Origin: Candidatus Flexifilum affinis
GTDB taxonomy: Bacteria > Chloroflexota > Anaerolineae > Aggregatilineales > Phototrophicaceae
Direction of reading: 5' to 3'
NCBI GenBank assembly: GCA_016713325.1
Contig: JADJPJ010000087.1
Span: 1,054,001 to 1,118,000 of the forward strand
DNA: 64,000 bases
Shown: one piece after another, positions 1-7,309 of the stretch
How the letters are laid out: the number at the start of each line of letters is the position of its first letter
Numbering within the stretch: the stretch's first letter is position 1
Notes under the pieces: model-generated
Database searches by the model: none
What the model was told of the DNA's origin: nothing
What the model saw: only the letters and a program-made list of their open reading frames with translations
Made by a program: the position numbers and the translations under genes

Positions 1-767
1 TGGCGGCACAGCAGCTTGTAGAGCTGCACCTGGTCGGCGGCAATCAGGGCCTCCGCATAGGAGTAGTTCAGCTCAAACTGCGACGGAGCGACTTCCGGGT
101 GGTCCTTCTCATTCTGGTAACCCAGGGCGCGCTGCGACTCCGCGACGCTGTCGATGAAGTCACGCAGGGGGTCACCCGGCAGCGAGTGATAGTAACCACC
201 ACGGCCCACGAACTCGAGCTCGCGGGTATCGACAAATGCCTGTTCCGCACGACTGCCCTTGAACAGGAAGCCTTCGATTTCGTTCGAGGCGTTGAACGTC
301 AGTCCTTCCTGAGCAGCGCGGGTCTCCGTGTACTGCTTCAGAATCGAACGGATATCGGCACTAAACGGCGCGCCATCTTTCTCCAGGACCTCGCCAAAGA
401 CCAGGACCTTTCCAGGTCCGAAAACATCAGATGGGACCCAGTAGAAGGCGCTCCAGTCGATCGCCAGACGAAGATCCGATTCGGACTGAGCGGTGAAACC
501 ACGCACCGACGAGCCGTCGAATGTCAGATTGTCGGCCGACTTGAGCAGGAACTTCTTGTCGTAGTCCAGCATGTGCAGCCGACCCTCAAGGTCGGAAAAG
601 CAGACCGTGACCGCCTTGATGCGCTTCTCATCGGTCAGGTACTTCATCCGCAGTTCCCGGATCTGGTCGGCAGGAGTACGGCTGGCACGAAGGTGCTTCG
701 CTTCGAGATTCAACTCTTCCAGTTCATCGTACGGAATCTCGAGGAATTCGCGCAGGGGGGTGGCCAT
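1..767 (-). CDS. glnA: Glutamine synthetase type I, N-terminal 255 residues (cut by window edge)
   Basis: Glutamine synthetase makes glutamine from glutamate, ammonia and ATP in the cytoplasm. The reverse strand reads from ATG at 767 down to base 1 without a stop. Seen: the beta-grasp segment with FDGSSVRGF, the start of the catalytic domain with NEIEGFLFKG (one metal-binding glutamate), then GGYYHSLPGDP and DHPEVAPSQFELNYSY, all typical of the GSI family. The C-terminal part, including the ATP and glutamate loops and any adenylylation tyrosine, lies outside the window, so the subtype cannot be settled. A good promoter lies just upstream (809-837) and a weak AAAGGA ribosome site precedes the ATG. 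It is divergent from the glycosylation cluster. Confidence in the family is high; the gene symbol follows from family membership. Confidence 0.92.
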   Translation of the reverse strand, partial: MATPLREFLEIPYDELEELNLEAKHLRASRTPADQIRELRMKYLTDEKRIKAVTVCFSDLEGRLHMLDYDKKFLLKSADNLTFDGSSVRGFTAQSESDLRLAIDWSAFYWVPSDVFGPGKVLVFGEVLEKDGAPFSADIRSILKQYTETRAAQEGLTFNASNEIEGFLFKGSRAEQAFVDTRELEFVGRGGYYHSLPGDPLRDFIDSVAESQRALGYQNEKDHPEVAPSQFELNYSYAEALIAADQVQLYKLLCR

Positions 768-808
768 GAGATCGGCATCCTTTCAGATAGTTTCACCAAA
801 CGCAGAGG

Positions 809-837
809 ATAGTAGAGGATACCGCTTGCTCGTGCAA
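809..837 (-). promoter_or_regulatory. Promoter of the glutamine synthetase gene
   Basis: On the minus strand the sequence reads TTGCAC, a 17-base spacer, then TACTAT, a good match to a housekeeping -35/-10 pair. Predicted transcription start is near 802, giving a short leader of about 35 bases before the ATG at 767. No operator was recognised. Confidence 0.55.
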
Positions 838-1052
838 TCGGTTGGAATCACTAAGAACGGGAGCGTTTTTTGAACAGAATCACCAAAGCCGCGGGTTTTT
901 TCGATGCACACAGCGGTTCCTTTGTGGCAATTCACCAAGCGGGCAGGATGTGGGTTCCGGCAGTTCTGCGCAGGGATCGCCTCACAGATGGCCTTGACGA
1001 CTGGCCCTTGGTTCCGCGCACTTTCGGCACAATGCGCCACTGGCAACCATGA

Positions 1053-1058
1053 TATAAT
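1053..1058 (+). promoter_or_regulatory. Extended -10 element (TGaTATAAT)
   Basis: A perfect TATAAT preceded by TGA (an extended -10) overlaps the first candidate ATG (1057) of the flippase-like gene. If this is the real -10, transcription starts near 1065 and translation must begin downstream, for example at GTG 1099. No clear -35 is visible. The rest of 838-1052 holds no gene or RNA that I recognise. Confidence 0.4.
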
Positions 1059-2220
1059 GCCGCGGTTTGTCGGAACGCATACAAGTTCAGCTCCTATCGT
1101 GCCAGCAGCCCTCAAGAAATGGCGGTTCGCCCTGATCGGCGCATTGATCAGCGCGGTTGCCCTGGTCTTCTTTCTGACTCAGGTCGATCTTGCGCAGTTC
1201 GGCGACGCGCTTCGGTCCGCCCGGTTCGAACTGATCCTACCGGTCGCGGGGCTCATCCTGCTGGGGTTGGCCGCGCGCGCCGCACGCTGGCGTGTACTGC
1301 TCGGCGGAGGGCTGACTTACAGACGCTGCTTCCACATTTTGAACGTCGCCTATTTGGCCAACGGCATTTTACCGCTGCGCCTGGGTGAACTGGCGAGAGC
1401 CTTTCTGGCAGCCCGCAGCCCAGAAACCGGGAGAATTGCGCAGCGCTCCGGTCGTACGGTCAGTCACCTTCAGTCGGTGGGACACCCGCACGCGGCGACC
1501 CTGCCGACACACGAATCCGGTGATCCCGCAGCGTCGGTGCCAGTCCTGCAATCGCTGAGCACGGTGGTGGTTGAACGCTTGCTCGATGTGTTGGCGGTCC
1601 TGGTCATCCTGGGCCTGGCGCTGGGGTTCGCGCCCCTTCCTGATGTGCTGCGCGCCTCAGCCCTGCTGATGCTGCCGTTGACCGTCGTCGGGTTCGCCGC
1701 GCTCGTGATACTGTCATCGCGCCGGGAGCAGGTGCTGGCGCAGATCGAGCGCCTCGCCGGCCGGCTGAAAGTCGCTCAACGAGTCAATGTGGCCGCATTG
1801 GCCGGCCATGTGTTCGATGGGTTAGCGCCGCTCACCCAGTCGAAGGACATGGTCATGGCGCTGGTCTGGACGACAATCAGTTGGGTCTTTTCCGTCGCCA
1901 GCGGCTACGTGTTGATGGTGGCCTTTTTTCCTCAAGTGGGAAGCATCGCCGCGACCCTGTTGTTCACCGCCTCCGCCTCATTCGCCGTGGCGGTGCCGGC
2001 CGTACCCGGCAATCTGGGCACGTATGAGGCCTCAGTCTGGGTGGGCTTGGCGGCGATGGGCTACGGGGAGCCACTGGCAACCGCCACGGCGTTCGCGGTG
2101 ACCATCCACGGCCTGAATCTGCTGATCAATGCCATTCTGGGCGGGATCGGTCTCTATGCGGAAAGACTGTCGTTGGGTGAGCTGAGTCAAGGAGTTCAGG
2201 CGCTCAACGTGTATAAATGA
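1057..2220 (+). CDS. Flippase-like integral membrane protein (UPF0104 / LPG synthase TM family)
   Basis: Predicted polytopic inner-membrane protein of the UPF0104 family, which includes the membrane domain of lysylphosphatidylglycerol synthase and proteins linked to glycosyltransferase loci. Seen: an N-terminal hydrophobic segment (KWRFALIGALISAVALVFFL), the family motif region LPLRLGELARAFLAARS near residue 110, VVVERLLDVLAVLV, and the C-terminal AVPAVPGNLGTYEASVW segment, where a glycine-rich P-x-N-x-G motif is characteristic. About 35 hydrophilic residues (near 120-158) sit between the two central conserved motifs, longer than I expect for this loop. The start is uncertain: ATG 1057 overlaps a perfect -10 box, and GTG 1099 just before the first helix is a plausible alternative. 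It is followed at 62 bases by the GT4 gene, which suggests a role in moving or modifying a lipid-linked substrate. Substrate unknown. Confidence 0.75.
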   Translation: MPRFVGTHTSSAPIVPAALKKWRFALIGALISAVALVFFLTQVDLAQFGDALRSARFELILPVAGLILLGLAARAARWRVLLGGGLTYRRCFHILNVAYLANGILPLRLGELARAFLAARSPETGRIAQRSGRTVSHLQSVGHPHAATLPTHESGDPAASVPVLQSLSTVVVERLLDVLAVLVILGLALGFAPLPDVLRASALLMLPLTVVGFAALVILSSRREQVLAQIERLAGRLKVAQRVNVAALAGHVFDGLAPLTQSKDMVMALVWTTISWVFSVASGYVLMVAFFPQVGSIAATLLFTASASFAVAVPAVPGNLGTYEASVWVGLAAMGYGEPLATATAFAVTIHGLNLLINAILGGIGLYAERLSLGELSQGVQALNVYK

Positions 2221-2281
2221 GATTGCGATATGCTGGTTTCACCGGTGCGCTCTGCGCGCCACGACCCTGCAACGGAACGTG

Positions 2282-3481
2282 ATGACTGCGACCAACACCC
2301 AACATCCGGCAGCCCCGGATCGGCTCAAGATCCTCATTTGCCTGCTGTACTACTTCCCGCACAGGACAGGTCTGACGATTCATGTCCAGCGTGTGGCCGA
2401 GGAGCTGGTACGGCGCGGCCACGATGTCACCGTGCTCACCGCACGCTACAGCGATCAGCTCCCCCGCGATGACACCACGATGCACGAAGGGGTGCGCGTC
2501 GTCAGGCTGTGGGCGCCAATTCGTTTGAGCAGGGGCATGATCATGCCTGCCTATCCCTGGGCCGCCTTCAAGCTGATGTGGCAGCACGATATCGTCAGCG
2601 TCCACACGCCAATGCTGGAGACGGCGCTGGTCGCTTTCCTGTCACTCATCACGGGCACAAACGTCATCGCGACGCATCACGGCGATCTCATCCTCCCCAA
2701 CGGGCTGATAAACCGGCTCATCCAGAGATCAATGTTTCTCATGTACCGGATGCTGGCCAACCGCGCCAGCCGGCTCCTGGCCTATAGCCAGGATTACGCC
2801 GAGCATTCCTACTATCTGCGTCCGTACCTTCACAAGGTATCGGTCGTCTATCCGCCGATCCGGATGCCGGCCCCAGATCCTCAAGTGGTCGCTCAGCTTC
2901 GCGCCAGGTGGTCGCAACAAGACGGCCCGGTGATCGGCTTTGCCGGCAGGTTCGTCGAAGAAAAGCGACCGGATCTGGCCATCCGCGCGCTGGACGTCGT
3001 CAATCAGAAGTACCCGAACGCCCGGCTGATCTTTGCCGGGGAGTACGACATTCCCTACGAGAACACGTGGGAGCATCACCGGGCCCTGGTCGAGCGATAT
3101 CAGGAACAGATCGAATTCCTGGGGCTGCTGACCGAAACCCAGGATATGGCCAATTTCTTTGCCGCCTGTGATGTGCTGGTACTCCCCAGCGATACCGAGT
3201 GCTTTGCTCTGGTGCAGGTCGAGGCCATGCTCTCCGGGACGCCCGTGGTGATGACCAATATTCCTGGTGGGCGCGTCCCCGTGCAGGAAACCGGCATGGG
3301 CCTCCTGGCGACGCAGGGTGATGCGCAGAGCATTGGTGAAGCACTGGTCAAGATCCTGGACGATACGGCCCAGTATCACAAAACGCGTGAGCAGATCGCC
3401 GAAGTATTCTCGTTTCAAGAGACGGTTGACCGTTATGAACAACACTTCCGCCAGAACGCCAAGAAATCCCGCCGGCCCTGA
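2282..3481 (+). CDS. Glycosyltransferase family 4 (GT-B fold)
   Basis: Cytoplasmic retaining glycosyltransferase that transfers a sugar from an NDP- or GDP-sugar to a lipid or glycan acceptor. Seen: N-terminal acceptor domain with a glycine loop (YYFPHRTGLTIHVQRVAEEL) and RGHDVTVLTAR. The C-terminal donor domain starts near residue 215 with VIGFAGRFVEEKRPDLAIRA, followed by NARLIFAGEY, and ACDVLVLPSDTECFALVQVE near residue 306, where two glutamates seven residues apart (E-x7-E) contact the donor. A GTG at 2279 immediately before the ATG at 2282 is an equivalent start. Length (399 residues) is normal. The next gene begins inside its 3' end, so the two are translationally linked. Probable role: assembly of a surface or lipid-linked glycan. 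Donor and acceptor cannot be read from sequence. Confidence 0.88.
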   Translation: MTATNTQHPAAPDRLKILICLLYYFPHRTGLTIHVQRVAEELVRRGHDVTVLTARYSDQLPRDDTTMHEGVRVVRLWAPIRLSRGMIMPAYPWAAFKLMWQHDIVSVHTPMLETALVAFLSLITGTNVIATHHGDLILPNGLINRLIQRSMFLMYRMLANRASRLLAYSQDYAEHSYYLRPYLHKVSVVYPPIRMPAPDPQVVAQLRARWSQQDGPVIGFAGRFVEEKRPDLAIRALDVVNQKYPNARLIFAGEYDIPYENTWEHHRALVERYQEQIEFLGLLTETQDMANFFAACDVLVLPSDTECFALVQVEAMLSGTPVVMTNIPGGRVPVQETGMGLLATQGDAQSIGEALVKILDDTAQYHKTREQIAEVFSFQETVDRYEQHFRQNAKKSRRP

Positions 3482-4403
3482 GGGATTGGTCAATGGCCGG
3501 GCGGGTGAGCACACCCCGGCTATGCAGGCCCCGGCAAACGCGTCTCAGGAGTACGTCTCCCCTGACGTCATCGCCCACATGACGCGCAATGAGGCCGATA
3601 TGGCCTTCAAGAAGCGCGTGCAATCCATCTTCGAGTGGATTCCTCCGCGCGACGGCATGCTTATTCTGGACATGCCCTGTGGGCGCGGCTTCTATCTCAA
3701 CATGTATCGCTATGTGTGCGACGGTGTCCGCGTGGTCGGAGGCGATCTGGATTACGACGTCATCCAGAAGGCGGACTGGAATGTCGGCCACCTGCCGAAC
3801 CTGCCGCTGGTGAACTGCAACATTTACACCCTGCCCTTCCCTGACAACACCTTCGACGGCATCATCCTTTCGGAAGTCCTCGAACATGTCGACGACGATG
3901 TCGCCGCGCTGAAAGAGGCGATGCGCGTGCTGAAGCCGGGCGGCGTGGCGGCCATCACTGTGCCCAATGCGGATTATCCGTTCTGGTGGGATCCGATCAA
4001 CCGGGTACTGGAGTATCTGTTCAAGCGTCCGATTCGCAGCGGCCCCCTGGCCGGCATCTGGGCCAACCACGTGCGACTTTACCGGCGCGACCAGCTCCGC
4101 CAGAGCGTGCTGCGTTCCGGCCTGATCCTGGAGGCCGAGCGGGCCTTCACGCACGACAGTTTTCCATTCATTCACAACCTGGTGTACGGCCTTGGCAAAC
4201 CACTGCTGGAATCGGGCATACTGCCTGAGGATGCCGCAAAGGCGGCGGATCGGACGAAGTTCGATCATAATGATGGCAGTCTGCTCAACCCGATCAACCT
4301 CGGGGTCGCCATCTTCAACTGGTTCGATCGGCGTAACGTCCTGGACGAGCCGGTCGGACGTTCTACAGTGAATCTGGCGGCGAAAGCGCGCAAGCCCGGT
4401 TAA
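3435..4403 (+). CDS. Class I SAM-dependent methyltransferase
   Basis: Seen: motif I LILDMPCGRGFYLNMY near residue 77, the acidic residue ending strand 2 (VVGGDLDYD), then LPFPDNTFDGIILSEVLEHV and AMRVLKPGGVAAITVPNADY. These define a Rossmann-fold SAM methyltransferase of the Methyltransf_11/25 type. The C-terminal part (HVRLYRRDQL onward) is the substrate-side extension common in glycan- and lipid-modifying members. The reading frame overlaps the GT4 gene by 47 bases if ATG 3435 is used. ATG 3522 is an alternative that removes an unconserved-looking N-terminus, and neither start has a clear ribosome site. Position between a GT4 and GT39 genes suggests it methylates a sugar or lipid carrier in this pathway, but that is inference. 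Confidence 0.85.
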   Translation: MNNTSARTPRNPAGPEGLVNGRAGEHTPAMQAPANASQEYVSPDVIAHMTRNEADMAFKKRVQSIFEWIPPRDGMLILDMPCGRGFYLNMYRYVCDGVRVVGGDLDYDVIQKADWNVGHLPNLPLVNCNIYTLPFPDNTFDGIILSEVLEHVDDDVAALKEAMRVLKPGGVAAITVPNADYPFWWDPINRVLEYLFKRPIRSGPLAGIWANHVRLYRRDQLRQSVLRSGLILEAERAFTHDSFPFIHNLVYGLGKPLLESGILPEDAAKAADRTKFDHNDGSLLNPINLGVAIFNWFDRRNVLDEPVGRSTVNLAAKARKPG

Positions 4404-4453
4404 GGCGCAGGCGGGCAACGATTGTTTTGGTGCGACCGGATGCAGGGAAGAAC

Positions 4454-5395
4454 ATGACGCCTGAACACCCCCCGGCGAGCGAGATGCCGGACCACGAGCC
4501 AGTGACCGAAACAACCCGCCCGGATGACGCGGAGGCGTCGAGCCCCGCCGAGGCGTCGGCCCATTCTGAGGCGTCGGGTATCTCCGAGGCGTCGGGCATT
4601 TCTGCGACGTCGCATTCAACCGGCATAGAGGCCGTCGAAGCTGGCGAGTCCGATACGGCCGAGACTTCGACTTCCGATGAGGCTGCCCCGGCTCCGCCGC
4701 GCGAATTCGAGGATCTGTCGCTGGCTGAAGCGGCCCGAATGCTCGTCCGGCGGCCCTGGCCGACGCTGCGCGCATTGGTGGCGGTATCGCTGGCGCCGCG
4801 CGAGGCACTGGAAGAAGCGCAGTCACCGTCGGTCTACGCTCGCCGCCAGCCCTGGCGCGGAGGCGTGGCGGGTGGCGCGACGCCTGCGGACCGCGTTCGC
4901 CCTCAACCAGGGTTATCGGGTGCATCCGTGGCAGCGATCGCCGACGAGGAGGCGATTGCAGCCGGTGAACGGACTGGTGACTCGGCAGAGGCCGCGCTGC
5001 GACTGGATGTCGACATCAGCGCGCAGATTCCGGCGCAGGTGCGGGTTCTTCGCATGCTCCTGAGAGCAGTAGCACTCGTTTTCGCCTTCCTCGGCAACTT
5101 TGAAATGGCATCGGTGCAGATCCGCACCGAGACCGGCTACATCGAGCATGGTCTGACGCAGTTCATCATCGCGTTTGTACTCTGGCTGATCGCCGAAATG
5201 CTCCCGTTTGTCTGGCGTCGGGCACTGCGCATCCGGCGGGATGAAAACCCGGTCTGGGTTCCGCCCTTCCGCTGCGACGACATGGCCATGCTGCCGCTGA
5301 CGCCGGGCCGGATGTTCGCAATTGTGCTCACTTTTGCCGGAGCCGCCGGGGCATTCCTGTGGACCGCCGGTAATCAGTTCACGACCCAGGGGTGA
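4454..5395 (+). CDS. Membrane protein with disordered acidic N-terminus; probable 5' half of a split GT39 gene
   Basis: Residues 1-80 are acidic and low-complexity and include an EAS-x3 hexapeptide repeat (see 4532-4603). After EFEDLSLAEAARMLVRRPWP comes a soluble stretch and then three hydrophobic segments (LLRAVALVFAFLGNFEMA, FIIAFVLWLIAEMLPFVW, MFAIVLTFAGAAGAFLW). The frame ends at TGA 5393-5395, and the next gene's GTG (5392) overlaps that stop. Adding one G to the GGGG run at 5389-5392 would join the two frames into a continuous FTTQG-VIAWFV, with a further helix exactly at the junction. I therefore think this is the front of one GT39-type protein, either frameshifted or miscalled. Alternatively it is a real partner coupled by a GTGA overlap. 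ATG 4454 is preceded by GGGAAG; GTG 4427 is an alternative. By itself no family is recognised. Confidence 0.65.
   Translation: MTPEHPPASEMPDHEPVTETTRPDDAEASSPAEASAHSEASGISEASGISATSHSTGIEAVEAGESDTAETSTSDEAAPAPPREFEDLSLAEAARMLVRRPWPTLRALVAVSLAPREALEEAQSPSVYARRQPWRGGVAGGATPADRVRPQPGLSGASVAAIADEEAIAAGERTGDSAEAALRLDVDISAQIPAQVRVLRMLLRAVALVFAFLGNFEMASVQIRTETGYIEHGLTQFIIAFVLWLIAEMLPFVWRRALRIRRDENPVWVPPFRCDDMAMLPLTPGRMFAIVLTFAGAAGAFLWTAGNQFTTQG
4532..4603 (+). repeat. 18-bp in-frame tandem repeat encoding EAS-x3
   Basis: GAGGCGTCG recurs at 4532, 4550, 4568 and 4586, an exact 18-base period with diverged second halves. It encodes EASSPA-EASAHS-EASGIS-EASGIS, a flexible acidic linker. Such arrays change copy number by slippage. 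Confidence 0.8.
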
Positions 5396-7251
5396 TCGCC
5401 TGGTTCGTGTCGATCCTCGGCGTCGTCTGGGCACTTGCGCCGGAAGGCTGGTCGCCGCTTCGTTTTCTGGCCGACGCCGGCACGGCGCTGCGTCGTGTTC
5501 GTCTGCGTGTGACCCCATCGCTGCTGGCGCTATTGCTGATCCTGGCCGTCGGCGCTTACTTCCGCTTCACCGACCTGGCCGGCACACCACCGGAAATGAC
5601 CAGCGATCACGTCGAGAAGATCCTGGACATCAGCGGCATCTTCGATGGGCGCACCAACGTCTTCTTCGCCAACAATGGCGGGCGTGAGTCGCTTCATTTC
5701 TACTTCGCCGCGCTGCTCTCTCTGCTGCCGGGTCTGGAACTCGATTTCACGCTGATCAAAGTCACGACGGCCATCGAGGGGATGCTCACCATCCTCGTCC
5801 TCTACTGGACCGGGAAAGAGATCGTCGGAAGGCAGGACAAGCATCTCGGCGAGATTGTCGGTCTGCTTCTGGCGGCATTTGTCGCCGTCAGCTCCTGGCA
5901 CGTCTTCCTCAGCCGGATCGGGCTGCGCATCGGTCTGACGACGCTGTTTGCGGCAATGGTCATTACATTCCTGGTGCGCGGGCTGCGCTACAACCGGCGC
6001 TGGGATTTCATCTACGCCGGCATCGCGCTCGGCTTCGGGCTGTATGGCTATCAGGTCATGCGCATGTTCCCGCTGGTGATCGCGGCCTGCGCCGTGATCG
6101 GCCTGCTGATTGGCAGGTCCACCGCGCGCATCCGTCTGACACTGGTCGGCAACCTGGCCGGACTTCTGGTGATCACGGGGGTCATTTTTGTGCCCCTGTT
6201 CCGCTATTCCGTCGAGTTCCCGAACGACTTCTGGAATCGTTCGGTCACCCGCATGCTCGGCGATGCCATCAACCAGGAGATGGACGAGAACGGCAACCTG
6301 GTCCGGCGCACGCCGACGCTTCAGGAGCAGATTGACGCGCTGGTCGCCGTCGTTCCCAATCTGACAATGAACGTCCGCAATGCCCTGCTCGCCTTCCACT
6401 GGAAAGGTGATGTCACGTGGCTGCACAACTCGCCTAACCAGCCGGCGCTCGATCCGATCGCCGGCGGGCTTCTGGTCGTCGGCTTCGCGGCCTGGCTGGC
6501 GCGCGCCGCACGGCGGGGAGATCCAGGCGACTGGTTCATGCTGGCGGCGACGGCCATTCTCATGCTGCCCACGGTCCTGGCGCTCGCCATCACCATCGAG
6601 AACCCCAGCCATACGCGCATGAGCGGACTGATTCCCGGCATCTACCTGATGGTGGCTTTGCCACTGGGCGCACTGGCGCTGGACCTGGCACGGCTGGTCA
6701 GGCGCGCCGGCGTCGTGGCCGCAATAGCCGGGTGCGCCGCGCTGGTCGGCCTGAGCTTCTCGGCCAACATGGAAAACTACTTCGTGCGCTATCGGGAGTC
6801 GTATCTGCTGAGCGCCCTCCCCTACAGCGACGGCGGCAAGGTGATGCGCGACTTCGCCGTGGCCGGCAGCAACGGCTACGGCAACGTCTTCATCCTGGCT
6901 TATCCATACTGGTGGGACCATCGCGCGCTGGGCATCGCTGGCGGATCGCCCCAGTGGTCGAACACCATCCTGCGCTCGGAAGATATCGCCATGTCGCTGC
7001 GCAGCGGCATGACGCGCGACCAGGGCGATCCTTTCCTGCTCGACCCCAACCGCGAACTGCTCTTTTTCCTGTCGGTCGACGACGAGGCCGGAGCGCAGTG
7101 GCTGGCGCAGCACTTTCCGAACAGCATCGAAACACGCATGGCCACCTACATGCCGCGCGAGTACGACATCGTTCGCGTGACCGCGCCGGGCCTGGAAATG
7201 ATGAACGGCATTTTACGCGAAGCCGGTCTGGACCCGGTCGCGCCCCGCTGA
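5392..7251 (+). CDS. GT39-type membrane glycosyltransferase (ArnT/PMT-like)
   Basis: Polytopic membrane glycosyltransferase of the GT-C fold, expected to use a polyprenyl-phosphate sugar on the outer face of the membrane. Seen: a first loop after a helix with GTPPEMTSDHVEK (near residue 65; the Asp is the candidate catalytic residue), GGRESLHFYFAALL, and many helices such as EIVGLLLAAFVAVSSWHVFLSRIGLRIG and FIYAGIALGFGLYGYQ. The C-terminal part (after GGKVMRDFAVAGSNGYGN) is a soluble domain of about 140 residues on the outer side. The only available start is GTG 5392 in a GTGA overlap with the upstream frame; see 4454-5395 for evidence that both may be one gene broken at a GGGG run. Substrate unknown. 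The family call is solid, the N-terminus is not. Confidence 0.8.
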   Translation: MIAWFVSILGVVWALAPEGWSPLRFLADAGTALRRVRLRVTPSLLALLLILAVGAYFRFTDLAGTPPEMTSDHVEKILDISGIFDGRTNVFFANNGGRESLHFYFAALLSLLPGLELDFTLIKVTTAIEGMLTILVLYWTGKEIVGRQDKHLGEIVGLLLAAFVAVSSWHVFLSRIGLRIGLTTLFAAMVITFLVRGLRYNRRWDFIYAGIALGFGLYGYQVMRMFPLVIAACAVIGLLIGRSTARIRLTLVGNLAGLLVITGVIFVPLFRYSVEFPNDFWNRSVTRMLGDAINQEMDENGNLVRRTPTLQEQIDALVAVVPNLTMNVRNALLAFHWKGDVTWLHNSPNQPALDPIAGGLLVVGFAAWLARAARRGDPGDWFMLAATAILMLPTVLALAITIENPSHTRMSGLIPGIYLMVALPLGALALDLARLVRRAGVVAAIAGCAALVGLSFSANMENYFVRYRESYLLSALPYSDGGKVMRDFAVAGSNGYGNVFILAYPYWWDHRALGIAGGSPQWSNTILRSEDIAMSLRSGMTRDQGDPFLLDPNRELLFFLSVDDEAGAQWLAQHFPNSIETRMATYMPREYDIVRVTAPGLEMMNGILREAGLDPVAPR

Positions 7252-7309
7252 GGATATGCCATGATCCTTCTGTATAAGACAAAGCTATCAGGACGATGAG
7301 ACGGCAGCC

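Noticed and set aside
3348..4925. A 525-codon minus-strand open frame across the methyltransferase and next gene
   Set aside because: Spans two real genes and an intergenic gap and lacks any motif.
5389..5395. Programmed -1 ribosomal frameshifting between the two GT39 frames
   Set aside because: No X-XXY-YYZ slippery heptamer or downstream structure was evident at CAGGGGTGA; an indel or GTGA coupling explains it better.
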